Source: Candidatus Tepidiaquacella proteinivora | GTDB lineage: Bacteria > Bacteroidota > Ignavibacteria > Tepidaquicellales > Tepidaquicellaceae | NCBI GenBank assembly: GCA_013348845.1 | Contig: CP054675.1 | Location: 1,931,501 to 1,995,500 of the forward strand | Reading direction: 5' to 3' | DNA length: 64,000 bases | Shown here: positions 1 through 7,290 of the stretch, one piece after another | How the letters are laid out: the number at the start of each line of letters is the position of its first letter | How positions within the stretch are numbered: position 1 is the stretch's first letter | Notes under the pieces: model-generated | The model's input: the letters and a program-made list of their open reading frames with translations, nothing else | The model's database searches: none | What the model was told of the DNA's origin: nothing | Position numbers and translations under genes: made by a program

Positions 1-297
1 TTCTTCAACAATTCCATCTATATGATATGGAGAGTAAAAAATATCATCTATTAAACACTCATTATTTACCGTAAGAAGTCTTTTAAATTCATTATGTATA
101 TCTTCTAATTCTTCTAACGTTAAAAGCCCATGAGCAACAACGGATTGATTGGTTGTAATAATATTTAAGAAACCAAGTTTTTTAAAAATCTTAAGAGCTT
201 TTTTAACTCCAGGGAATATTATGATTTCTTCTTTTCTGGTTAAATAATTTATATCTTTATTTAATGTCCCGTCTCTATCTAAAAATATTGCTTTCAA
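1..297 (-). CDS. HAD-family phosphatase, GmhB/histidinol-phosphatase type (partial, C-terminus off window)
   Basis: The reading frame runs off the left edge, so only the first 99 residues are visible. It begins LKAIFLDRDGTLNKD, where DRDGT is HAD motif I with the nucleophilic Asp, and it carries a TTNQS motif II. This pattern is typical of the D-glycero-D-manno-heptose 1,7-bisphosphate 7-phosphatase (GmhB) and histidinol-phosphate phosphatase group. The expected CPHH-like zinc-loop region reads SPYH here, so a zinc-binding loop may be altered. The start must be TTG at 297, because an in-frame TAA lies 12 bases upstream and no ATG or GTG lies between. It follows the glycogen synthase gene by 44 bases on the same strand and is probably co-transcribed. 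The substrate cannot be decided from half the protein. Confidence 0.75.
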   Translation of the reverse strand, partial: MKAIFLDRDGTLNKDINYLTRKEEIIIFPGVKKALKIFKKLGFLNIITTNQSVVAHGLLTLEELEDIHNEFKRLLTVNNECLIDDIFYSPYHIDGIVEE

Positions 298-341
298 GGT
301 TTTTTATTTATTTTATAATTTTGTTAATTAAATAAAGATAA

Positions 342-1823
342 CTATCTATGGGCAATAAGCTTATATAGTTCCATATATTTTTTAGCGGAAGTTTTCCACG
401 AAAAATCCTGATTCATTGCATTTCTGATCATTGAACACCATCTTGATTTATTGTTATGATAAACGGATAAAGCAAGTTTTACAGTATTTAGGAAATCCTT
501 TGGATTATATTTTTCAAAAACAAAACCATTACCTTCTGGTTTATTATAATTTATTATTGTATCAGCTAATCCACCGGTTTTTCTAACAACAGGAATTGTT
601 CCATAACTTAAGCTATACATTTGATTGTATCCACAGGGTTCATATCTTGATGGCATTAAAAATATATCAGCACCGGCTTCTATATGATGAGCGAGTTCCT
701 CATCATATCCTATATGAACGATTAATTTTTCAGGATATTTTTTCTTGGCTTGTAATAAAAATTTCTGATAATGCTCTTCACCTCTTCCTAATATTATCAT
801 TTGTATGTTTTCTTTCATTAATTCAGGTAATATTTTTACCACTAAATCAAATCCCTTATGATCTACAAGTTTTGTAATCATTCCGATTAAGGGTACATCT
901 TCTTTATATTCAAAATTGAATCTTTTCAGTAACTCTCTTTTATTCTCATATTTTAATGGAATTTCCTGGTATGTATATCTGTAATAAATTATTTTGTCAA
1001 CATTTGGACTCCAGACAGAATAATCTATCCCGCTTAATATTCCAATAATATCTTTTTTCCTTTTTATTAAAACATCCTCAAGTCCTTTATTTATTTCTTT
1101 ATCAGTAAGGATTTCCTCCGCAAATTTCTTACTGACGGTCGTTATTTTATCAGCATATATTAACCCGGTTTTAAGAAAATTGAACTTATTATTCTGTCCT
1201 TGCAATTGTTCTTCAAAAACAGTTTCAGGGAGGCCGGTCTTATTGAATGATGATTTTGGGAATATTCCCTGCTTGACTAAATTGTGAATTGTAAGAACAG
1301 TTTTTATTCCTTTTATATGTTCATTTTTCTTGTATATCCTTTTGAGCATAGCAGGTATAAGGCTCGTTTGCCAATCATTACAATGAATAACATCGGGTTT
1401 CCATTGTAATATTTCTAAAATTTCAATTACTGCTTTGGAAAAAAACAGAAATCTTTCATCATTATTAGAAAATTCCTTCTTTGTTCGTGGGTTATAATAT
1501 ATCCCTTTGTTCTTGAAAAAGTCATTGTTTTCTAATAAGTATATTTGAGCCTTTGTATTCTTGCCATGAATGAAAGATGATTTTATACTGAACTTCACCT
1601 GTTTACCAAGAAAATCTATTTTTATATCTTTTAAACGTTTTATTTCATGAATTTGTAATCGCCGCTCATCTAAAGGCCCATACTTTGGAGTTATAATTCT
1701 GACTTCATTGCCAAGAGAGTTTAATGCCTGAGGTAAAGAATTTGAAACATCTGCTAATCCCCCTGTCTTTGAATATGGGAATACTTCCGATGTTACAAAA
1801 AGAACGTTATATCCTTTTTTCAT
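342..1823 (-). CDS. glgA: Glycogen synthase (ADP-glucose type, GT5)
   Basis: This 493-residue protein has the two Rossmann halves of a GT-B glycosyltransferase. The N-terminal KTGGLADV motif binds ADP-glucose and sits near residue 20, as in bacterial GlgA. The C-terminal half has the family signature EAGADIFLMPSRYEPCG followed by a second KTGGLADT. It transfers glucose from ADP-glucose to the non-reducing end of an alpha-1,4-glucan in the cytoplasm. The length is close to the usual 475-500 residues. The ATG start lies directly before KKGYNVLFVTSEVFPYSKTGG, which matches the family N-terminus. No other glycogen gene is in the window. The downstream neighbour on the same strand is the HAD phosphatase fragment. 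Between this start and 2047 lie 223 AT-rich bases in which I see only possible divergent promoters. Confidence 0.93.
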   Translation of the reverse strand: MKKGYNVLFVTSEVFPYSKTGGLADVSNSLPQALNSLGNEVRIITPKYGPLDERRLQIHEIKRLKDIKIDFLGKQVKFSIKSSFIHGKNTKAQIYLLENNDFFKNKGIYYNPRTKKEFSNNDERFLFFSKAVIEILEILQWKPDVIHCNDWQTSLIPAMLKRIYKKNEHIKGIKTVLTIHNLVKQGIFPKSSFNKTGLPETVFEEQLQGQNNKFNFLKTGLIYADKITTVSKKFAEEILTDKEINKGLEDVLIKRKKDIIGILSGIDYSVWSPNVDKIIYYRYTYQEIPLKYENKRELLKRFNFEYKEDVPLIGMITKLVDHKGFDLVVKILPELMKENIQMIILGRGEEHYQKFLLQAKKKYPEKLIVHIGYDEELAHHIEAGADIFLMPSRYEPCGYNQMYSLSYGTIPVVRKTGGLADTIINYNKPEGNGFVFEKYNPKDFLNTVKLALSVYHNNKSRWCSMIRNAMNQDFSWKTSAKKYMELYKLIAHR

Positions 1824-2046
1824 TTAAGAATTTAATTTTTACAAAATTACTTTTATATCTTTAGATATTCAATACAATTATTTAGTTATAAAACCAAATA
1901 ATTAATATATTATTTAAAGTAAGTTTATATGCATATATGAATTTTCTTTTAGTAATATATTTTATCCAATTATATTTTTTTAATTAAATTTTAGTTTTAT
2001 ATTCAATTACTTTTGTTATGAGCAAGATATATTATTATTACTTTTT

Positions 2047-2586
2047 ATGAAAAATTTTTTTATTATTTTGTTTGCATTTTTCATTGTTTTAATTTTCGGG
2101 TTTCATTTTCAAACTAATCAGTTTAAATATGTAGGGGTTACAAAGTGTGTAAGTTCTTGTCACAAATCAGAAAGACAGGGAAAACAACTCGAAATATGGA
2201 AAAACTCAAAACATTCAATAGCATGGAAAACTCTTGAAACAGATGCAGCGAAAATAATTGCTGCTGATAAAGGTTATAAAGAGATGCCAACAGAAATACC
2301 TGAATGTATCAGGTGTCATTTAATTGGCAGAGATTTCACTCCGGAAGATTTATCCGCTACATTTGAAATACAGGAAGGGGTACAATGTGAAAGTTGTCAT
2401 GGGGCTGGTTCCGGGTATATGAAAATGTCAATAATGAAGGATGTAAATAAATCAATTGAAAATGGTTTGATAATATATAAAGAAATAAATAAACTTTGTA
2501 TAAATTGTCATAATGAAAATAGCCCTATAAAAAAGGATTTTGATTTTGAAAGTTCCTGGGATAAAATAAAACATTATAAACCTTGA
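2047..2586 (+). CDS. Tetraheme cytochrome c, cytochrome c554-like
   Basis: The 179-residue protein has one N-terminal hydrophobic segment (residues 3-20), a signal peptide or anchor, and so is exported. Four c-type heme sites are visible: CIRCH (87-91), CESCH (114-118), CINCH (151-155) and an unusual first site CVSSCH (34-39), which has three residues between the cysteines instead of two. The text around the first site (KYVG...C...CH, then IW..SKH) resembles the cytochrome c554 family of periplasmic multiheme electron carriers. The gene opens a run of exported cytochromes and a predicted barrel, so a periplasmic electron-transfer role is likely. Its stop overlaps the TTG start of the next gene (TTGA), suggesting translational coupling. 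The electron donor and acceptor cannot be read from the sequence. Confidence 0.83.
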   Translation: MKNFFIILFAFFIVLIFGFHFQTNQFKYVGVTKCVSSCHKSERQGKQLEIWKNSKHSIAWKTLETDAAKIIAADKGYKEMPTEIPECIRCHLIGRDFTPEDLSATFEIQEGVQCESCHGAGSGYMKMSIMKDVNKSIENGLIIYKEINKLCINCHNENSPIKKDFDFESSWDKIKHYKP

Positions 2587-3905
2587 ATAGAATAAAAGGA
2601 ACATATATAAAATTTTATTACTATTTTTTATTTATTTTAATATTGATTGGTATTAATATATCAAATGCTCAAAATTTAAATTTTAGAGTAAGTTCATTTT
2701 TTTATTCCTTTGAAAGATATGATTCATTAAGCCCATCAGGAGAAAAGTATTCACAAAAATTTTTAAAAGGGTATCAAAATTTACTCTTTGATATTACAAA
2801 GAAGGATTGGTCATTTAATACCAACTTTCAAATTGAAGAAGATGTAATAGGGAAAACAGGTAAAGGATTTAATTATAGGTTTTACTCCGTTTTTATAAAA
2901 AGAAATAATATTTTTAATCTTATTGATTTGAAAGTTGGAAGGCAGTATGTTTCTGCTGGAACAGGTCGTGGAACTATTGATGGGCTTTTCTTGAAACTTA
3001 AACTTGGGAAGGAAAAAGAATATCAGTTGAAAAGTTATATTGGTGCCAATACTCCCTTTTCTTATGATTTCAGTAATTACGGGAAACTTTCAGAAAATTA
3101 TTCTTTTGGTGCTCAATTTTCTTATTATGGAGTAAAGGACTTATCTCTCTCTTTAAGCTATTTTGTAAAACGTAGCAAACCGGAATCTTATTATACAATC
3201 AGGCCCGATAGTATTTTCAATCCTAAAGAATTATTAATAGATATCGATGAATTTGACAGTAAACTTACCGGAATAGATTTAGTTTACGACAAGAAGTATT
3301 TATCTTTTTTTAGTAAACTTTATTATGATATTAATTTAAAAAGATTTTATCGTTGTGAAGTAAATTTAAGTTATAATATTTTTAAAACTCTTAGATTAAA
3401 TGTTGGTTATAATTATAGGGAACCGCAAATTAGTTATAATACAATATTTTGGGTATTTAATCACAAACAAACTCAGGAATTGGAAGGGGGGGTAGATTTT
3501 ATCTTAAAAGAAAAATTTAATATTTATACAAGGATTTCTAATGTATTTTATAATAATGATAATTCATTAAAAATTTCTATTGGTTTTCTACATCCATCTT
3601 ATGGAATATCTGTAATTAAACATACAGGGTATTCTGGTGAATCTGAAGGGATTTATGGTTATTTTAATTATGAAATAATTAATAAAAAATTATCATTAAC
3701 GTCAGGACTTAACTTTTCAAGTTACAAGTTAGATAATTATCTAAACTCCAGAGAAACTGCTATAGCAGGAATAATAGGATTTGTTTATTGTCCAATAAAT
3801 AAATTGAATTTAAATATGCAAGGTCAGTTTATCAAAAACAGAATTTATAAATTCGATACCAGGATTTTAGTCGGTATCAGTTATTGGCTTTTTACAAAGT
3901 TATAA
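2583..3905 (+). CDS. Predicted outer-membrane beta-barrel protein of the cytochrome cluster
   Basis: The 440-residue protein starts with a signal peptide (hydrophobic residues 11-27, ending SNAQ). The rest alternates short aromatic, amphipathic strands with polar turns. Strand endings such as YSFGAQFSYYG and LRLNVGYNYRE, with abundant Tyr and Phe, are typical of an outer-membrane barrel. I see no heme motif and no family I can name with certainty. The start is TTG at 2583, overlapping the stop of the cytochrome before it. An ATG start that keeps the signal peptide is not available. Lying between a tetraheme cytochrome and a 14-heme cytochrome, it is a candidate for the porin that lets a multiheme cytochrome cross the outer membrane. 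That role is inferred from context only. Confidence 0.72.
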   Translation: MNRIKGTYIKFYYYFLFILILIGINISNAQNLNFRVSSFFYSFERYDSLSPSGEKYSQKFLKGYQNLLFDITKKDWSFNTNFQIEEDVIGKTGKGFNYRFYSVFIKRNNIFNLIDLKVGRQYVSAGTGRGTIDGLFLKLKLGKEKEYQLKSYIGANTPFSYDFSNYGKLSENYSFGAQFSYYGVKDLSLSLSYFVKRSKPESYYTIRPDSIFNPKELLIDIDEFDSKLTGIDLVYDKKYLSFFSKLYYDINLKRFYRCEVNLSYNIFKTLRLNVGYNYREPQISYNTIFWVFNHKQTQELEGGVDFILKEKFNIYTRISNVFYNNDNSLKISIGFLHPSYGISVIKHTGYSGESEGIYGYFNYEIINKKLSLTSGLNFSSYKLDNYLNSRETAIAGIIGFVYCPINKLNLNMQGQFIKNRIYKFDTRILVGISYWLFTKL

Positions 3906-3917
3906 TATTTAAATCTA

Positions 3918-5147
3918 ATGAGAATCTTGAAATATTATTCTGTTTTTATCGTTTGTTTAATAATTTATATATTGTTGTCTTCTTATTCTTTACACTTTAA
4001 TATTGAGTATCAGAGAAATGATAACAGAGATATAATAAAATTTAATCACAGCATTCATATCAAAGAATTTAAAATAAAATGTATTACCTGTCATAGAAAA
4101 GCGAATAACTCTGAAAATGCCGATGATGCTCTAACTCCTGATAAACCATCCTGTGCTAAATGTCATGATGTTAATGATGAAAACAGTTGTTCAATTTGTC
4201 ATTATGAAAAAGTTTTTAAAAAATTAATCCCTACAGTTAAAGAATTAAATTTTTCTCATAAAATTCATCTTAGTTTAGGGCAGGAATGTGGTAATTGTCA
4301 TATCAATATGATGAATTATAAATATTCTGGGGACAATCCTCAAAAATTTCCATCTATGGAATTTTGTTACAATTGCCATAATTCTGAAAAAGATATTTCA
4401 AATTCATCTTCAGGAGAATGTGAAGTATGTCATAAAAATCTGACTAACCTCATACCCCTTAATCATCTGAATTCTAATTTTTTAAATGAACATAAATGGG
4501 TATTTGAAGTTTCAGGTACAAATGATAATTGTATGATGTGTCATAGTGATTATTTTTGTCAGGTGTGTCATTCTCCTTTAGGATACACTGGCGAAAATAA
4601 AAAAAATAATTTTTATGCACCTTACTATACAAGAAATAACAGCAAAAGGATAGATAGAGCCGAGCTGCAAAAATTAACTCTTGTACATGAGCTCAATTAT
4701 TTATATAATCACGGAATAGATGCCAAACACAAGAGTTTTGAATGCAAGACCTGTCATAATGTTTCAGACTTCTGCAGCTCCTGTCATTTAAATAATGGAA
4801 ATATTATCACAGGCATTTTACCCAAAAGTCATTTAGAACCTAATTTTACTACTTTTGGAGTCAATACTGGTGGAGGTTTACATGCAAAATTAGCAAAACA
4901 GGATATTGAATTCTGCCAGAGTTGTCATGATGCTAATGGAGCTGATCCTATTTGTATTCGTTGTCATTTTGATAACGATGGAATTAAAGGTACAAATCCT
5001 GCAACGCACGAAAAAAATTTTTTAAAAGATGAAAAAGGTATCTGGCATAATACAAATGGAGCTATTTGTTATTTATGTCATACTGATTTAAATGCGAAAC
5101 CAAATGGCAGAAAAGGAATAGGATTCTGTGGATATTGTCATTATTAA
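3918..5147 (+). CDS. Fourteen-heme c-type cytochrome
   Basis: The 409-residue protein has an N-terminal hydrophobic signal or anchor (residues 8-24) and 14 CXXCH heme-binding motifs spread over the whole chain, from CITCH near residue 55 to CGYCH at the last residues. Many additional His residues (FNHSIH, FSHKIH, NHLNSN) can serve as distal ligands, as in bis-His multiheme cytochromes. It most likely conducts electrons in the periplasm or through the envelope. It follows the predicted barrel protein by 12 bases and precedes a heme lipoprotein, which suggests that the three act as one conduit. I do not recognise a named family beyond multiheme cytochrome. The motif count is direct reading; the conduit role is inference. 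Confidence 0.85.
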   Translation: MRILKYYSVFIVCLIIYILLSSYSLHFNIEYQRNDNRDIIKFNHSIHIKEFKIKCITCHRKANNSENADDALTPDKPSCAKCHDVNDENSCSICHYEKVFKKLIPTVKELNFSHKIHLSLGQECGNCHINMMNYKYSGDNPQKFPSMEFCYNCHNSEKDISNSSSGECEVCHKNLTNLIPLNHLNSNFLNEHKWVFEVSGTNDNCMMCHSDYFCQVCHSPLGYTGENKKNNFYAPYYTRNNSKRIDRAELQKLTLVHELNYLYNHGIDAKHKSFECKTCHNVSDFCSSCHLNNGNIITGILPKSHLEPNFTTFGVNTGGGLHAKLAKQDIEFCQSCHDANGADPICIRCHFDNDGIKGTNPATHEKNFLKDEKGIWHNTNGAICYLCHTDLNAKPNGRKGIGFCGYCHY

Positions 5148-5161
5148 AAAAAATATTTAAA

Positions 5162-6001
5162 ATGTTTAAGTTAAAGTACATATACTTTTTATTGTTTATT
5201 GGAATAATAATTTTTTTTAGTAATTGCAGTAAAATTTATGATGATTTGATATTTGCCCCTAAAGATGGTCAACATCCAGATGGCTGGTTAATAAAGACAT
5301 CTTTAAATTTTCACGGTTTATATATTTATAACCACAAACTATGGAATCTTTCTACTTGTCAAAAATGTCATGGTTTAGATTATTGGGGAGGCTCTTCTGG
5401 TAAAGGTTGTTATGATTGTCATAAAGCCAGTCCGGAAGATTGCAGATTATGCCATGGTAATAATGTTAATACTATTTACCCACCAAAAGCACTAAACGGA
5501 GATACTTCTATACAATATATTGGGGTAGGGACTCATTCATCTCATTTAAAACCAAAGTATTCCGCTTCTACCGGATGTATCTGTTGTCATAAAAAGATTA
5601 CTTCTTTTGAAGACCCTGTTCACATTGGAAATAATCCTGATGGTATTGCAGAGGTTACTTTTGATTCAACATCCGTTAAAATTACAGGTGGAATTAAACC
5701 AATCCCAGTTTGGGAAAGAAATACAGGCATTTGTGATGGTTCTTATTGCCATGGTAATTTTGTTAATGGAAATTATAGATTAATTAACCCACCGATAAAT
5801 CCTTTGTGGACTTTACCAGCATCTGTGAAGTGTGGGTCTTGTCATGGAGATCCGCAAACAGAAAATCCTTTACCCGGTGGTAGTCATCCACAGGGATATA
5901 CAATATATAATTGTTACCAGTGCCACGGGTCGGTTATTAATTCTCAAGGTATAATTATCAATAAAAATTTTCACATAAATGGTATTATAAATTGGAACTG
6001 A
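5162..6001 (+). CDS. Multiheme cytochrome lipoprotein with CX4CH...CXXCH domain
   Basis: With the ATG start at 5162 the protein has 279 residues. It has a lipoprotein signal (hydrophobic residues 7-19, then FFSNC with the lipid Cys at 22). An in-frame TTG at 5135 would overlap the preceding gene and only adds nine residues before the signal. Six CXXCH motifs (CQKCH, CYDCH, CRLCH, CICCH, CGSCH, CYQCH) and one CX4CH motif (CDGSYCH) are present. The pair CX4CH...CGSCHG matches the repeat known from Geobacter cytochromes as the CxxxxCH...CXXCH domain (TIGR01904 type). It is probably anchored to the outer membrane and may form the outer or inner face of the putative conduit with the barrel and the 14-heme cytochrome. 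No donor or acceptor is evident. Confidence 0.82.
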   Translation: MFKLKYIYFLLFIGIIIFFSNCSKIYDDLIFAPKDGQHPDGWLIKTSLNFHGLYIYNHKLWNLSTCQKCHGLDYWGGSSGKGCYDCHKASPEDCRLCHGNNVNTIYPPKALNGDTSIQYIGVGTHSSHLKPKYSASTGCICCHKKITSFEDPVHIGNNPDGIAEVTFDSTSVKITGGIKPIPVWERNTGICDGSYCHGNFVNGNYRLINPPINPLWTLPASVKCGSCHGDPQTENPLPGGSHPQGYTIYNCYQCHGSVINSQGIIINKNFHINGIINWN

Positions 6002-6104
6002 ATTTTTACAAATATTATTTTATTATAGTGTATCTTTCATTATTAAATTTATTTTTTTAATGTAATGATATTTTCATATTTCGATAGAAAATCTGGAATG
6101 ATAA

Positions 6105-6776
6105 ATGAATAAATACTTTATATATTTATTATTTGCTTTATTTTCTTTGTATATTGTTTTATCATTTTTATTACCTATACCTTATATTCCTCTTTTAGGA
6201 GAAAAAGCAAGAATAATTTTTTATCATGTACCAACCGCATGGCTTGCAGTAATAGCATTTTTTATTTCCATGATGAATTCCATTACTTATTTAATTAAGC
6301 GGAATATCATTAATGATATAAAAGCATTTTCTTCAGCTGAACTGGGTTTTTTGTTTTGTATTCTTGCTACTATTACTGGTTCAATCTGGGCAAAATTTAG
6401 CTGGGGTAGTTTCTGGAATTGGGATCCCCGTGAAACTTCAATTATTTTTTTATTACTGATTTATGGTGCTTATTTTGCTCTTCGTTCTGCAATTGACAAT
6501 TACGAACAAAAAGCACGTTTGGCTTCTGTTTATTCGGTAATTGCATTTGTTACAGTTCCTTTTTTTATTTTTGTTTTACCAAGAATTGTTGAGTCTTTAC
6601 ATCCCGACCCCATAATTAATCTTAGAGGTGAATTGAATATCGACTCAAATATGATGGCTTTATTTATTTTATCTCTGGTATCTTTCACTATGCTTTTTAT
6701 TTGGCTATATAGTTTAAAAATAAGAATAGAAAAATTGTTTTTTGAAAATTATTTAAAAATAAATGAATACAATTAA
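6105..6776 (+). CDS. ccmC: Heme exporter / heme-handling protein CcmC
   Basis: The 223-residue membrane protein has six predicted transmembrane segments and the tryptophan-rich heme-binding motif WGSFWNWDPRETS, the WWD domain of the CcmC/CcmF/CcsA superfamily. The HVPTAW sequence before it supplies a periplasmic His of the CcmC type. Length and topology fit CcmC, which loads heme onto CcmE in cytochrome c maturation system I. Placement next to ccmD, ccmE and ccmF supports this. The neighbouring cytochromes are the expected clients. The ATP-transporter genes ccmA and ccmB are not in the window and must be elsewhere if present. Confidence 0.9.
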   Translation: MNKYFIYLLFALFSLYIVLSFLLPIPYIPLLGEKARIIFYHVPTAWLAVIAFFISMMNSITYLIKRNIINDIKAFSSAELGFLFCILATITGSIWAKFSWGSFWNWDPRETSIIFLLLIYGAYFALRSAIDNYEQKARLASVYSVIAFVTVPFFIFVLPRIVESLHPDPIINLRGELNIDSNMMALFILSLVSFTMLFIWLYSLKIRIEKLFFENYLKINEYN

Positions 6777-6900
6777 AAATTTTCTTGAATCTAATTCTAT
6801 TTACATTGTTTTAATTATTGCAATTATTATATGGATTGGAATTTTTTTATATATTTACAGACTTGAGAAAAAAGTAAAAAAATTTGAAAAAAATAATTGA
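6763..6900 (+). CDS. ccmD: CcmD-like small membrane protein
   Basis: This 45-residue reading frame starts at an ATG that overlaps the end of ccmC by 14 bases and stops 15 bases before ccmE. It encodes one hydrophobic helix (about residues 13-32) followed by a basic and acidic tail RLEKKVKKFEKNN. Size, topology (short N-terminus, one helix, charged C-terminus) and position between ccmC and ccmE are those of CcmD, which stabilises the release of heme-loaded CcmE. It resembles the shorter alternative CcmD family seen in Bacteroidota. The sequence itself is too short for certainty, but the location makes the call strong. Confidence 0.82.
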   Translation: MNTIKNFLESNSIYIVLIIAIIIWIGIFLYIYRLEKKVKKFEKNN

Positions 6901-6915
6901 ATTTAACAGAATTTT

Positions 6916-7287
6916 ATGAATAAAAAATTAAAGATTTTTATCGGTATTATTGTAATTTTGTTTTTTTCTATTTATGGGTTTATTACATTGCTGTCAAGCA
7001 AAATTGACTATGTTGATTTTAATACTGCAGCTAAACATTCCGGAAAAGAATTCGAGGTCAGGGGGAAATGGCTAAAAGATATGGAATATAAAAGTGATAT
7101 GGAGTTTGTCTTTTTTATGAAAGATGATAATAATACAATTATGAAAGTAATTTATGAAAAACCGAAGCCAAATAACCTTGAACACGCTGAAACAATTGTT
7201 GTAAGGGGTAGAGTTAAAGAAAATATTTTTTACGCTACACAAATTCTTACAAAATGCCCTTCTAAATATGAATCTATAAATAAATAA
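6916..7287 (+). CDS. ccmE: Cytochrome c maturation heme chaperone CcmE, cysteine (CXXXY) variant
   Basis: The 123-residue protein has an N-terminal membrane anchor (residues 5-27) and then an OB-fold beta domain with the family pattern VDFNTAAKHSGKEFEVRGK and ETIVVRGRV. CcmE binds heme covalently in the periplasm and hands it to CcmF. In most bacteria the heme-binding residue is the His of an HXXXY motif. Here the corresponding stretch is TKCPSKY, with Cys 114 and Tyr 118. This matches the CXXXY type of CcmE known from some archaea and sulfate reducers, which goes with a CcmABCDEF pathway lacking CcmH. No His lies nearby to substitute. It is followed after 3 bases by ccmF. Confidence 0.9.
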   Translation: MNKKLKIFIGIIVILFFSIYGFITLLSSKIDYVDFNTAAKHSGKEFEVRGKWLKDMEYKSDMEFVFFMKDDNNTIMKVIYEKPKPNNLEHAETIVVRGRVKENIFYATQILTKCPSKYESINK

Positions 7288-7290
7288 TCT

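Noticed and set aside
1824-2046. Promoter or small RNA in the gap between glgA and the cytochrome cluster
   Set aside because: The stretch is nearly all A and T, and no pair of boxes or hairpin stands out from the background.
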